Assembly (NCBI GenBank): GCA_002396485.1
Contig: DGXZ01000005.1
Location: 1-26,543, forward strand
Length of the DNA: 26,543 nt
Origin: Spartobacteria bacterium UBA5019
GTDB taxonomy: Bacteria > Verrucomicrobiota > Verrucomicrobiia > Chthoniobacterales > Terrimicrobiaceae
Direction of reading: 5' to 3'
Shown here: one piece after another, positions 1 through 6,451 of the stretch
How positions within the stretch are numbered: position 1 is the stretch's first letter
Layout of the letters: each line of letters opens with the position of its first letter
Made by a program: the position numbers and the translations under genes
Notes under the pieces: generated by a model
The model's input: only the letters and a program-made list of their open reading frames with translations
What the model was told of the DNA's origin: nothing
The model's database searches: none

Positions 1-14
1 TCGGTAGGAAGGTC

Positions 15-425
15 ATGAGAATTGTCGTTTTTCTGACTTTTTGCACGCAGGGCAAGAGGCCGATCTTGGCACATGACGATGTCCATACACTGCTTCGCGA
101 GTCATGGCGTGAAGCCGATTCGTGGATTGTTGGCCGGTATGTTCTCATGCCGGATCACCTACATTTGTTTTGCTCGCCTGCAATGCCTCAATCGCCACCG
201 CTTCAGCAGTGGGTTTCGTATTGGAAATCCCATGCCGCGCGACATTGGCCAAAGCCGCAAGACGCGCCAGTCTGGCAGCGTGATTTCTGGGATACCCAGT
301 TGAGACGAGAGGAAAGCTACGACGACAAGTGGCGGTATGTGGTCGAAAACCCCGTGCGAGCCAGTTTGGTGACAAGAGCCGCAGATTGGCCATACCAGGG
401 AGAGATGAATGCGTTGATTTGGTGA
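15..425 (+). CDS. REP-associated tyrosine transposase (RAYT, Y1_Tnp family)
   Basis: Single-strand DNA transposase of the IS200/IS605-like Y1 family, of the domesticated RAYT branch that acts on REP palindromes. What is seen: the metal-binding HUH motif sits in MPDHLHLF (about residues 46-53), and the C-terminal block WQRDFWDTQLRREESYDDKW followed by YVVENPVRA is characteristic of RAYTs; the Tyr of this region is the candidate nucleophile. A purine-rich AGGAAGG lies just before the ATG at 15. However, the frame is open back to base 3 and reads Gly-Arg just upstream, and relatives usually carry some 10-20 more residues, so the gene may begin outside the window. It stands directly before an array of REP-like palindromes (440 onward), the usual arrangement for RAYT genes. 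The family call is firm; the start is not. Confidence 0.9.
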   Translation: MRIVVFLTFCTQGKRPILAHDDVHTLLRESWREADSWIVGRYVLMPDHLHLFCSPAMPQSPPLQQWVSYWKSHAARHWPKPQDAPVWQRDFWDTQLRREESYDDKWRYVVENPVRASLVTRAADWPYQGEMNALIW

Positions 426-439
426 CGCGGAACCCAACG

Positions 440-858
440 CCCTGGAGGGCGCTGCTCCGTCGGCGCCGTGGTTTTCCGTGCAGAGGCGCGGACCTTGTTG
501 ATCGGAATGAGGCGGGACTGCGCCCCGCGAAAGTCGGACGACACGGAGGTCGTCCCTCCAATATATTACGAACGCGGCGCGGGAGCGCCTATCGAAAACC
601 TGGAGGGCGATGCTCCGTCGGCGCCCATTTTTCCCGCGCGCCAGCGCGGCTTTGTCGGACGGAATGAGGCGGGGCTTCGCCCCGCGAAAGTCGGACGACA
701 CGGAGGTCGTCCCTCCAATATACCACGAACGCGGCGCGGGAGCGCCTATCGAAAACCTGGAGGGCGATGCTCCGTCGGCGCCCATTTTTCCCGCGCGCCA
801 GCGCGGCTTTGTCGGACGGATGGGTGCGGGGCTTCGCCCCGCATAAGTCGGACGACAC
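440..858. repeat. Tandem REP/BIME-like array, 157-bp period
   Basis: A complex palindromic unit is repeated head to tail: the tail of a diverged copy (about 440-503), full copies at 504-660 and 661-817, and a third copy from 818 that breaks off near 858. Equivalent bases are exactly 157 apart (GCGGGGC arms at 669 and 826; GGACGAC arms at 536, 693 and 850). Each full copy holds several hairpins: GCGGGGC-TTC-GCCCCGC, GGACGAC-ACGGAG-GTCGTCC followed by CTCCA, and GGCGC-GGGA-GCGCC. This is the structure of a bacterial interspersed mosaic element, the presumed substrate of the adjacent RAYT. The six-frame translations across it are long but low in information and are not taken as genes. Confidence 0.88.
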
Positions 859-955
859 AACCGAGGCGCTGGGAAGCGCCGAGGAAGCGCCTCGAAGAGG
901 GCCCACAGGGAATGCGAAGCGGGAGGCGAGCATGGCAAAGGTCGCCCCTCCAAGG
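843..955. repeat. Split REP copy with nested palindromes
   Basis: The third array copy has the left arm AAGTCGGACGAC (to 856) and the first two loop bases, then diverges. The right arm reappears as GTCGCCCCTCCA at 941-952, one mismatch from the standard GTCGTCCCTCCA. The roughly 80 bases between contain their own inverted repeats: GAGGCGCT at 863-870 with AGCGCCTC at 886-893, and a smaller GGCGCT-GGGA-AGCGCC at 865-880. This fits an insertion into the hairpin loop or a fused mosaic of two elements. The match is short, so the right half could be chance in GC-rich DNA. Confidence 0.5.
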
Positions 956-1055
956 CCACCGCCGCCTCCGGTCTGCCAGCTCTCCGGCTCCGCCTCCAAG
1001 CACGGCATCCCTTCGGCTCCTTCTTCCTTCTGACTTCCTCTTGAGCTCCGGAAGG
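956..1055. other. Intergenic remainder, nothing recognised
   Basis: This stretch lies between the REP array and the 3' end of the minus-strand FGE-domain gene. It is rich in C and CT runs. I see no terminator hairpin with a T run and no coding potential that resembles a known family. Confidence 0.5.
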
Positions 1056-2852
1056 TTAGTTTCCCGAACTGCGGGCCAGACGGAAACCGAGGCTGTCGTA
1101 GCGGAAGTCCGGGTAGTTCATGCTGAAGCGGTAGGCGACAGTGCAGCCGTCCGCATCGTTGCTCCAGCTGCCGCCGCGGAAGCGACGGAGGGAGGAATAT
1201 TCAACATCCTCGCACCACTCCCACACATTCCCACTCATGTCGTGAATACCTAATTCATTCGCTGCTTTGGTTCCTACCGCTTTTGTGCCAGCGCTACCAT
1301 TGTCGTCATACCACGCTACAGCGCTCACACCATTACTTCCGCTATAGATATAGCCTTGGCTCGACAACCCCCCACGCGCTGCCCACTCCCACTCCTTCTC
1401 AGTCGGCAATCGATACCCGTTTGCCCCCCTGTTCACCGTTGGCGCGCCCTGCCCAGTCTTATAGGTCGCTCCACTCACCTGATACACCGGCGTCAGCCCG
1501 TCTTTCTCACTCTTCGCATTCATCCACTTCACCACATCATACCAACTCACATAGATGACTGGAAGATTGTTGGAAATGCTATACCGATAAGTATCGCCCA
1601 CCCCAGCCAAATCGCTGTAACCGTTCGCGACGGCCCAAGCGCGCACTTCTTTCCATTCGCCCCATGTCACTTCATATTTCCCAATCTGGAAGGTGGCCAC
1701 AGTTTGGCCTGCAATCCCTGACCCCTGCGGAAGCGTGCCGCCTGCGACAATGACCATATTTGCAGGTGCCAGAACTCCGGCTGCTACTAATTCCGCCCTT
1801 AAGGCCCCCACGGCTCCCAAGGCGGCGCTTGCATTACTACTCGCTCCCGAAACCTGAGTGCTTAATGCCGTAACGTTGGCCGTTAGCGCATTCTGCCCGC
1901 TTGCCAGCGACGTTACGTTTCCGCTTAAAGTGTTCACCTGCGTTCCGAGTGAAGTCACATTTCCACTCAAGGCGCTCACTGCGCCCAACGCGGCGCTTGC
2001 ATTACTACTGACTCCCGAAACTTGTGTCGTCAGCGCATTCTGCCCACTCTCCAGCGCCGTTACGTTTCCGCTTAAAGTGTTCACCTGCGTTCCGAGTGAA
2101 GTCACATTTCCACTCAACTCGCTCACTGCGCCCAACGCGGCGCTTGCATTACTGCTTACTCCCGAAACCTGCGTGCTCAATGTCGTGACATTGGCCGTCA
2201 GCGCGTTCTGCCCGCTGGCCAGCGCGGTTACGTTACCGCTTAAGGTATTTACCTGAGTTCCAAGAGAAGTCACGTTTCCACTCAACTCGCTCACTGCGCC
2301 CAACGCGGCGCTCGCATTGATAATGACTCCCGAAACCTGCGTGCTCAATGTCGTGACGTTTCCCGCCAGAGTCGTCTGCGATGCCGAGAGTCCGGCCACC
2401 GTTCCATTCAGGCTGGTGACTTGGCTATTGAGCGTCTGGGTATCGGCGCTTTCTTTTGCCTTCAGCGCATACGGCACCGCCAGCAAACGCGTGCGGGTGG
2501 TTTCCTCGGTGCCATTGACTGTGAGGGCGAGGTAGTCTTGGCCACTGAGCACGGAGACAATGCCGTTCCCGCTGGCTCCGAATTGGAAACTGTAGGTCCC
2601 ATTAGCCACCCCCACTGTGCCGATTGTTTCCTCGTAGGTCATGTTCCCGCCCGTGGCCGCATCGTAGAGGCGCACGGCCATCGTGCGATTGCCGGACACG
2701 GGGCTGCCGGAGCCATCGGTCAAGCGGCCTTGGTAGTTGATGAGGCTCGGCACCTGCGCTGCGAGCGGCAGGGCGGTGACGAAGAAGGCGGCGAGTGGGA
2801 AAAGTCGGACCTGACGGAGCAGGTCCCTCCAGAGGATGTTGGCTGTTTTCAT
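1056..2852 (-). CDS. Exported FGE-sulfatase (SUMF1-like) fold protein with internal repeats
   Basis: Protein of 598 residues. A signal peptide covers about residues 1-33, ending in a hydrophobic stretch and LPLAA. A small domain up to about residue 130 ends in LLAVPYALKAKES, a style common in Verrucomicrobiota exported proteins. Residues about 150-350 are Ser/Thr/Asn/Ala-rich repeats of 56 (once 49) residues built on TLSTQVSG, SNASAALGAVS and LSGNVTSLGTQVN, probably a coiled coil or fibrous stalk. Residues about 364-598 form the FGE-sulfatase domain (YEVTWGEW, GYRLPTEKEWEWAARGG, MSGNVWEWCEDV, FRGGSWSNDADG, GFRLARS). The two-cysteine copper site of true formylglycine-generating enzymes does not seem to be kept (one Cys in DGCTVAYR, Phe where the second is expected), so a binding or structural role is more likely than sulfatase activation. 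It lies 10 bp after the upstream exported-protein gene, so cotranscription is likely. Function not known. Confidence 0.88.
   Translation of the reverse strand: MKTANILWRDLLRQVRLFPLAAFFVTALPLAAQVPSLINYQGRLTDGSGSPVSGNRTMAVRLYDAATGGNMTYEETIGTVGVANGTYSFQFGASGNGIVSVLSGQDYLALTVNGTEETTRTRLLAVPYALKAKESADTQTLNSQVTSLNGTVAGLSASQTTLAGNVTTLSTQVSGVIINASAALGAVSELSGNVTSLGTQVNTLSGNVTALASGQNALTANVTTLSTQVSGVSSNASAALGAVSELSGNVTSLGTQVNTLSGNVTALESGQNALTTQVSGVSSNASAALGAVSALSGNVTSLGTQVNTLSGNVTSLASGQNALTANVTALSTQVSGASSNASAALGAVGALRAELVAAGVLAPANMVIVAGGTLPQGSGIAGQTVATFQIGKYEVTWGEWKEVRAWAVANGYSDLAGVGDTYRYSISNNLPVIYVSWYDVVKWMNAKSEKDGLTPVYQVSGATYKTGQGAPTVNRGANGYRLPTEKEWEWAARGGLSSQGYIYSGSNGVSAVAWYDDNGSAGTKAVGTKAANELGIHDMSGNVWEWCEDVEYSSLRRFRGGSWSNDADGCTVAYRFSMNYPDFRYDSLGFRLARSSGN
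1828..2400 (-). repeat. In-frame tandem coding repeats of 168/147 bp
   Basis: Within the FGE-domain gene, repeat boundaries marked by the CTTGCATT-like sequence fall at 1828, 1996, 2143 and 2311. The periods are 168, 147 and 168 bp, that is 56, 49 and 56 codons. The middle unit lacks 21 bp (seven codons, the TANVTTLS segment). A fourth, more diverged unit follows to about 2400. The units are highly alike at the DNA level, pointing to recent duplication or gene conversion. All copies stay in frame. Confidence 0.9.
2801..2831. repeat. REP-like hairpin inside the signal-peptide codons
   Basis: AAAGTC, then GGACCTG (2807-2813), loop ACGGAG (2814-2819), CAGGTCC (2820-2826) and CTCCA. Compared with the array hairpin GGACGAC-ACGGAG-GTCGTCC-CTCCA, the loop and both flanks are identical and the three inner stem pairs differ on both sides so that pairing is kept. 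It encodes about residues 7-17 of the FGE-domain protein (WRDLLRQVR). No ATG, GTG or TTG start lies shortly downstream in frame, so it appears to be translated. Confidence 0.75.
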
Positions 2853-2862
2853 GGCGGTGGAT

Positions 2863-3429
2863 TCAGTTGCTTGGGATCAGGATTTCGATTCTCAGAAAAT
2901 ATTTCGGCGACTGGCTCAGAGCATACTGCCACTCCACGGTGGAGCCATCGCCCGTGATCGTGTCGTGCTGCGTCCATGTGCCTTGCAAATTCGCGGTTCC
3001 CCACACGCGGTAGCTGCGCCCCTCAACCGTTGACACCGTGAGAACCAGATTTCCGCCCGAGGCGTGCGATGTCGGCCGGAAGACCGACGCCGCCGAGCGA
3101 GGATCCGTGCCTGCGAGATACTCCATGAGATTCGTCGTGCCGTCGCCGTCTGGATCCGCACTGGCGCTGGCTCCCGTGGTGCCAAAGTGTTGCGTCTCCC
3201 ACGCGTCAAGCAAGCCGTCGCCATCTGCGTCGGAGCCGGCAGGAATCTCTGGATAGAGAATCTCAATAAGGCCCATTGCGCTTGCGCTCGTATCGAAACC
3301 GCCGCCAATCGAAGAGTGGTTAGTCCCGCCACCCAGAGCCGCCACGCCGCCGCCAGAGTCGATGGTGGCCGAAATTAAGCCGCCAAAAGCAACAAAGTAG
3401 ATCAGAAAAAAGCGAATGGCGCGGCGCAT
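2863..3429 (-). CDS. Exported protein with calcium-loop (thrombospondin-3/EF-hand-like) repeats
   Basis: About 188 residues from the ATG at 3429; an in-frame GTG at 3444 would add five. I chose the ATG because MRRAIRFFLIYFVAFGG then makes a compact signal peptide. After a Gly/Ser-rich stretch come two Asp-rich calcium-loop motifs, DADGDGLLDAWE and DPDGDGTTNLMEYLAGTDP (about residues 60-100 and beyond), typical of thrombospondin type-3 or dockerin-like loops in Verrucomicrobiota and Planctomycetota surface proteins. The C-terminal 80 residues (LVLTVSTVEGRSYRVWGTANL) look like the beta-rich domain that often follows such loops. No C-terminal sorting signal was recognised. It sits 10 bp ahead of the FGE-domain gene. 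Specific role unknown. Confidence 0.75.
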   Translation of the reverse strand: MRRAIRFFLIYFVAFGGLISATIDSGGGVAALGGGTNHSSIGGGFDTSASAMGLIEILYPEIPAGSDADGDGLLDAWETQHFGTTGASASADPDGDGTTNLMEYLAGTDPRSAASVFRPTSHASGGNLVLTVSTVEGRSYRVWGTANLQGTWTQHDTITGDGSTVEWQYALSQSPKYFLRIEILIPSN

Positions 3430-3483
3430 CGCGCGGGATAGCACATAAACTGAGGCGTCGAGTCAAGCATGGGCTTGAGATGG

Positions 3484-3531
3484 TGGGACTTCACCCCGCG
3501 AAAGTCGGACGACACGGCGGTCGTCCCTCCA
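3484..3531. repeat. Isolated REP element
   Basis: A single copy of the array's core: GGTGGGACTTCACCCCGCG, then AAAGTCGGACGAC-ACGGCG-GTCGTCC-CTCCA, with the main stem at 3507-3513 and 3520-3526. It differs from the array consensus by one base in the loop (ACGGCG for ACGGAG) and several in the first hairpin. It lies just past the 3' end of the CDGSH gene (minus strand), a common extragenic site for REPs, where it may also stabilise or end the mRNA. Confidence 0.85.
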
Positions 3532-3538
3532 CCAAACT

Positions 3539-3781
3539 TCAAGCTAGCGCCTTGTGCGAACCGTCGCAGAGGACGCCATTGGCGCTTTGTTTGCAGGCGC
3601 AGAAATACACGGTGCCGTCTTTTTCGGCGGTATAGGGAACGGGCGAAAACCCTGTGCCTTTGTGTGAGCCGTCGCAGAAGGGTTGGGATTTGCTCTCACC
3701 GCAGGAGCACCAGTAGTAGGTCTTGCCAGCGACAACAGTGACGGGTGCGGGTGATTTTTGGGCGATTTTTGGAGTGGGCAT
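3539..3781 (-). CDS. CDGSH iron-sulfur domain protein (mitoNEET-like)
   Basis: Small protein of 80 residues with two CDGSH motifs, CSCGESKSQPFCDGSH (about residues 25-40) and CACKQSANGVLCDGSH (about 61-76). Each gives three Cys and one His, the ligand set for a labile [2Fe-2S] cluster. Bacterial two-motif members are single-chain proteins thought to take part in redox sensing or cluster transfer; the partner here is unknown. No signal peptide or membrane anchor is visible, so it should be cytoplasmic. It begins 20 bp after the RlpA-like gene and is probably the last gene of the serA-recO-rlpA run, closed by the REP element. The second motif has Gly-Val rather than the common Pro before the CDGSH cysteine, a minor deviation. 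Confidence 0.93.
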   Translation of the reverse strand: MPTPKIAQKSPAPVTVVAGKTYYWCSCGESKSQPFCDGSHKGTGFSPVPYTAEKDGTVYFCACKQSANGVLCDGSHKALA

Positions 3782-3801
3782 GGTTGGATTGGAGTTGAAA
3801 T

Positions 3802-4287
3802 TTAGCGGATGCGATAGGGACCATCGCCGACACTGAGGACTTCGATTTTTACATTCGTGAGGCCTTGATTGGTGAAGCCAAGGTCGTCGGCGACGGGCTT
3901 GGTGACATCGAGCATGCGGCCACGGATGAAGGGTCCACGGTCATTGACGCGGACTTTAGTCGTGCGGCCGTTTTTCAGGTTGGTAACGCGGATGACACAG
4001 GGGATGGGCAGTGTTTTGTGGGCTGCAACCTTTGTCCATGGCCAGAGCTTCTCTCCGGTGGAGGTCTTGCCAGGGAAGATGAAGAAATGCTCGGAGTAGT
4101 GCGAAGCGACACCGACCTCGCTGTGGCCGATGGCTTCGCGGGGTTGCATGGGATGATAGCGAATGCCGCGAATCGAGTAGGGCTTGGTTTTGTAGCCTTT
4201 GATATTTGGCCCGAGGCAAGCGGTGAGCGGCAGGCAGAATGCGGCAACGAATGCGAGGAGGAGAGTTTGCTGAAGAATTCGTTTCAC
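3802..4287 (-). CDS. rlpA: RlpA-like septal ring lipoprotein (double-psi beta-barrel)
   Basis: The frame extends upstream, but the GTG at 4287 gives a textbook lipoprotein signal (KRILQQTLLLAFVAAFC then LTAC, lipid-anchored Cys about residue 24) and overlaps the recO stop as GTGA, so I take it as the start (161 residues). The mature part carries the RlpA double-psi beta-barrel: GVASHYSEHFF, GKTSTGEKLWPWTKVAAHKTLP, VIRVTNLKNGRTTKVRVNDRGPF and GRMLDVTKPVADDLGF. In Pseudomonas, RlpA is a lytic transglycosylase acting on denuded glycan strands; the NDRGP segment with its Asp is conserved here. There is no C-terminal SPOR domain, so targeting to septal peptidoglycan must differ from the classic protein. 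Predicted in the cell envelope facing the periplasm. Confidence 0.9.
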   Translation of the reverse strand: MKRILQQTLLLAFVAAFCLPLTACLGPNIKGYKTKPYSIRGIRYHPMQPREAIGHSEVGVASHYSEHFFIFPGKTSTGEKLWPWTKVAAHKTLPIPCVIRVTNLKNGRTTKVRVNDRGPFIRGRMLDVTKPVADDLGFTNQGLTNVKIEVLSVGDGPYRIR

Positions 4288-4823
4288 GGTGTGGTGCGAG
4301 GGTTCAACAATTGCCATGCAGCCATACGCGAAGAAGGGATGCGTCCGCAATAGGTTTCAATCGCTGCCCTGGCACAAGCGGTGCCATCGTGAATGCCGAG
4401 CATGCGGCAGAGTTCGCTTTCAAAAAACTCGAGAGCCCGCGTGGTGGCGGGTGAGCGGCTGAGGTGGGCGGTGGCGCGTGAGAAGAGATCGTAAATCTCG
4501 GGAAACGGTTCGCCGGGTTGCGTGACGAGGTCGATGAGTTCGGCGAAGTAGCCGCAGAGAAAAAGATTCGACGCGGAGGTGGCTGCAAAAACCTCTAACA
4601 ACCTCACCTCACGGAGCGTGTGGAGAGAGCCTCGTTTGGGCATGGCGTAGCCGATCTCGGCCTTGTGAAAAAGATCCAAGCTGCCGGCGAACTGGCTTCC
4701 AGGCTTGCGCGCCGAGCGGGCCATGGCGGTGATTTTGCCATGCCCGCTGGTGAGCCATGTGGTGATGAGACTCGTATCGCTCCAAGCCTGTTTGCGGATG
4801 AGGATGGCCTCGGTTTGTTCCAT
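4284..4823 (-). CDS. recO: DNA repair protein RecO, short form
   Basis: RecO helps load RecA on SSB-coated gaps and anneals strands, with RecR and RecF. The N-terminal OB-fold is clear (MEQTEAILIRKQAWSDTSLI, HGKITAMARSARKPGSQFAGSLDLFHKAEI), followed by the helical part (FFESELCRMLG). Length is 179 residues against about 220-250 usual. The C-terminal zinc-finger cysteines (CxxC pairs) found in many RecO proteins are absent; only isolated Cys remain. It starts 23 bp after serA stops and its TGA overlaps the GTG of rlpA, suggesting translational coupling. The Shine-Dalgarno sequence is not evident. recF lies in this window too, on the other strand at 8309. Confidence 0.85.
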   Translation of the reverse strand: MEQTEAILIRKQAWSDTSLITTWLTSGHGKITAMARSARKPGSQFAGSLDLFHKAEIGYAMPKRGSLHTLREVRLLEVFAATSASNLFLCGYFAELIDLVTQPGEPFPEIYDLFSRATAHLSRSPATTRALEFFESELCRMLGIHDGTACARAAIETYCGRIPSSRMAAWQLLNPRTTP

Positions 4824-4846
4824 GGCGGCCCCGCCCGTTTCTGGGC

Positions 4847-6451
4847 TTAGAGAGCGATGACCCGGGCGCTGTAGATGTCGGCGTCGGCCGAGAGCTTGGT
4901 CATGACATCCGCTCCAGGCATGCTGTCGAGGTTCAGCAGCGTGAGGGCGCGTCCACCCTGCTCGGTGCGGGAGAGGCTCATGCTGGCGATGTTGATTTTC
5001 TCGGTCCCGAGGAGCGTGCCGATGTGGCCGACGATGCCGGGGCGGTCCCGGTTTTCGAGCATGAGAACAACCCCTGAAGGCGTGACTTCGACGGAATTGC
5101 CGTTCACCCGCACGATGCGCGGATCGTTTTTGGCACCGAAGAATGTGCCACCGAGCGAGACTTTGCTGTCACCGCTGAAAACGGCGACATGGAGCCATTC
5201 GTTGAAATCGGTCTGCTCGCTGGAACGAACCTCTTGCACATCGAGGCCGATGGTGGAAGCCATGCTGCGGACATTCACGCTGTTCACTTCCTCGCCGCCG
5301 GCGTGTTTGAGGAAGCCAGTGAGGATCGCGCGGCTGATCGCATCCGTGGGCATTTCGACAGCCTTGCCACCATAGGTGATGACAACGCGGTCGTTGCGCT
5401 TTGGAGCGAGCTGGGCAACGAAGCGACCCATTTTGTCACCGAGTGTGAGATAAGGTTTCACGACGGCTGCGGTCTTGGCGTCGATGCTCGGCATGTTGAC
5501 GGCGTTTCGAATTTCCCCATCGAGCAATGCGGCGCGGATGGCCTGTGCGATTTCGATGCCGACATTTTCCTGCGCCTCGGCGGTGCTGGCTCCGAGGTGG
5601 GGAGTGAAGACGATATTCGGAAGTTCGCGCAGCGGGAAATCGGCGGGCGGCGGCTCGACCTCGAAAACATCGAGTGCGGCGGCTCCGACATGGCCGGACT
5701 TGAGGGCATCATGCAGGGCGTCTTCGGCGACAAGTCCACCACGGGCGCAGTTCACGATGCGGACGCCTTTTTTGCAAAGGGCGAGGCGGCGGGCGTCGAG
5801 CATGTGGCGGGTTTCATCCGTGAGCGGCATGTGCATGCTGATGAAGTCGGCTTGCGGAAGGAGGCTGTCGATATCCTCGACAAGCTCGACCTGGAGGCTG
5901 CGGGCGCGGCTGACGGAAAGATAGGGATCATAGGCGAGAACGCGCATGCCGAAGGCCATGGCGCGGCGGGCAAGCTCCGTGCCGATGCGGCCCATGCCGA
6001 GAATGCCGAGGGTTTTGTTGTAGAGCTCGACGCCCTCGTATTTTTTGCGGTCCCAGCGACCGGCCTTCATGCTGGCGTCGGCTTGCGGGATGTTGCGGGC
6101 GATGCTGACGAGGAGGGAAAAGGCATGCTCGGCGGTGGAGATGGTATTTCCACCGGGAGTGTTCATGACGATGACGCCACGGCGCGTTGCGGCATCCACA
6201 TCGACATTGTCAACGCCCACGCCAGCTCGACCGACGACCTTCAGGTTTGTGGCTGCTTCCAGAACAGCGGCGGTCACTTTGGTCTGACTGCGAACAACGA
6301 GAGCGGAGAACTCCGGGATGATTTTGATAATCTCAGCCTCGGGCAGACCGGTTTTGACAACAACCTCGAGAGCGCCGCCGGAGGAGAGTTCATCGACACC
6401 GCTTTGAGACACAGGATCGGCTACGAGAACTTTGGGAGTGGAAAGGGACAT
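4847..6451 (-). CDS. serA: D-3-phosphoglycerate dehydrogenase
   Basis: First step of serine synthesis: oxidises 3-phosphoglycerate to 3-phosphohydroxypyruvate with NAD. The start at 6451 (MSLSTPKVLVADPVS) is preceded by a GAAAGAAAAG stretch; the frame runs on upstream without family similarity. 534 residues, the long form: substrate and NAD domains with VVGRAGVGVDNVD, GILGMGRIGTELARRA, the catalytic Arg in NCARGGLV and the catalytic His in FTPHLGAST; then an intervening (ASB) domain at about 320-450 and a C-terminal ACT domain (RPGIVGHIGTLLGTEKINIASMSL) that typically binds serine for feedback control. It leads the tight minus-strand run with recO, rlpA and the CDGSH gene. Confidence 0.96.
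   Translation of the reverse strand: MSLSTPKVLVADPVSQSGVDELSSGGALEVVVKTGLPEAEIIKIIPEFSALVVRSQTKVTAAVLEAATNLKVVGRAGVGVDNVDVDAATRRGVIVMNTPGGNTISTAEHAFSLLVSIARNIPQADASMKAGRWDRKKYEGVELYNKTLGILGMGRIGTELARRAMAFGMRVLAYDPYLSVSRARSLQVELVEDIDSLLPQADFISMHMPLTDETRHMLDARRLALCKKGVRIVNCARGGLVAEDALHDALKSGHVGAAALDVFEVEPPPADFPLRELPNIVFTPHLGASTAEAQENVGIEIAQAIRAALLDGEIRNAVNMPSIDAKTAAVVKPYLTLGDKMGRFVAQLAPKRNDRVVITYGGKAVEMPTDAISRAILTGFLKHAGGEEVNSVNVRSMASTIGLDVQEVRSSEQTDFNEWLHVAVFSGDSKVSLGGTFFGAKNDPRIVRVNGNSVEVTPSGVVLMLENRDRPGIVGHIGTLLGTEKINIASMSLSRTEQGGRALTLLNLDSMPGADVMTKLSADADIYSARVIAL

Noticed and set aside
440..858. CRISPR array
   Set aside because: The 157-bp period has no short constant repeat alternating with unique spacers; the whole unit is conserved and built of hairpins, and no cas genes are present.
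145..1253. Several long overlapping frames on both strands across the REP array
   Set aside because: They translate the same palindromic repeats in different frames, with Arg/Ala/Pro-rich composition and repeated peptides that follow the 157-bp period. No protein family is recognisable.
2421..2957. 178-codon plus-strand frame opposite the start of the FGE-domain gene
   Set aside because: It lies opposite a well-supported signal peptide and domain and also crosses the intergenic junction. No motif was seen.
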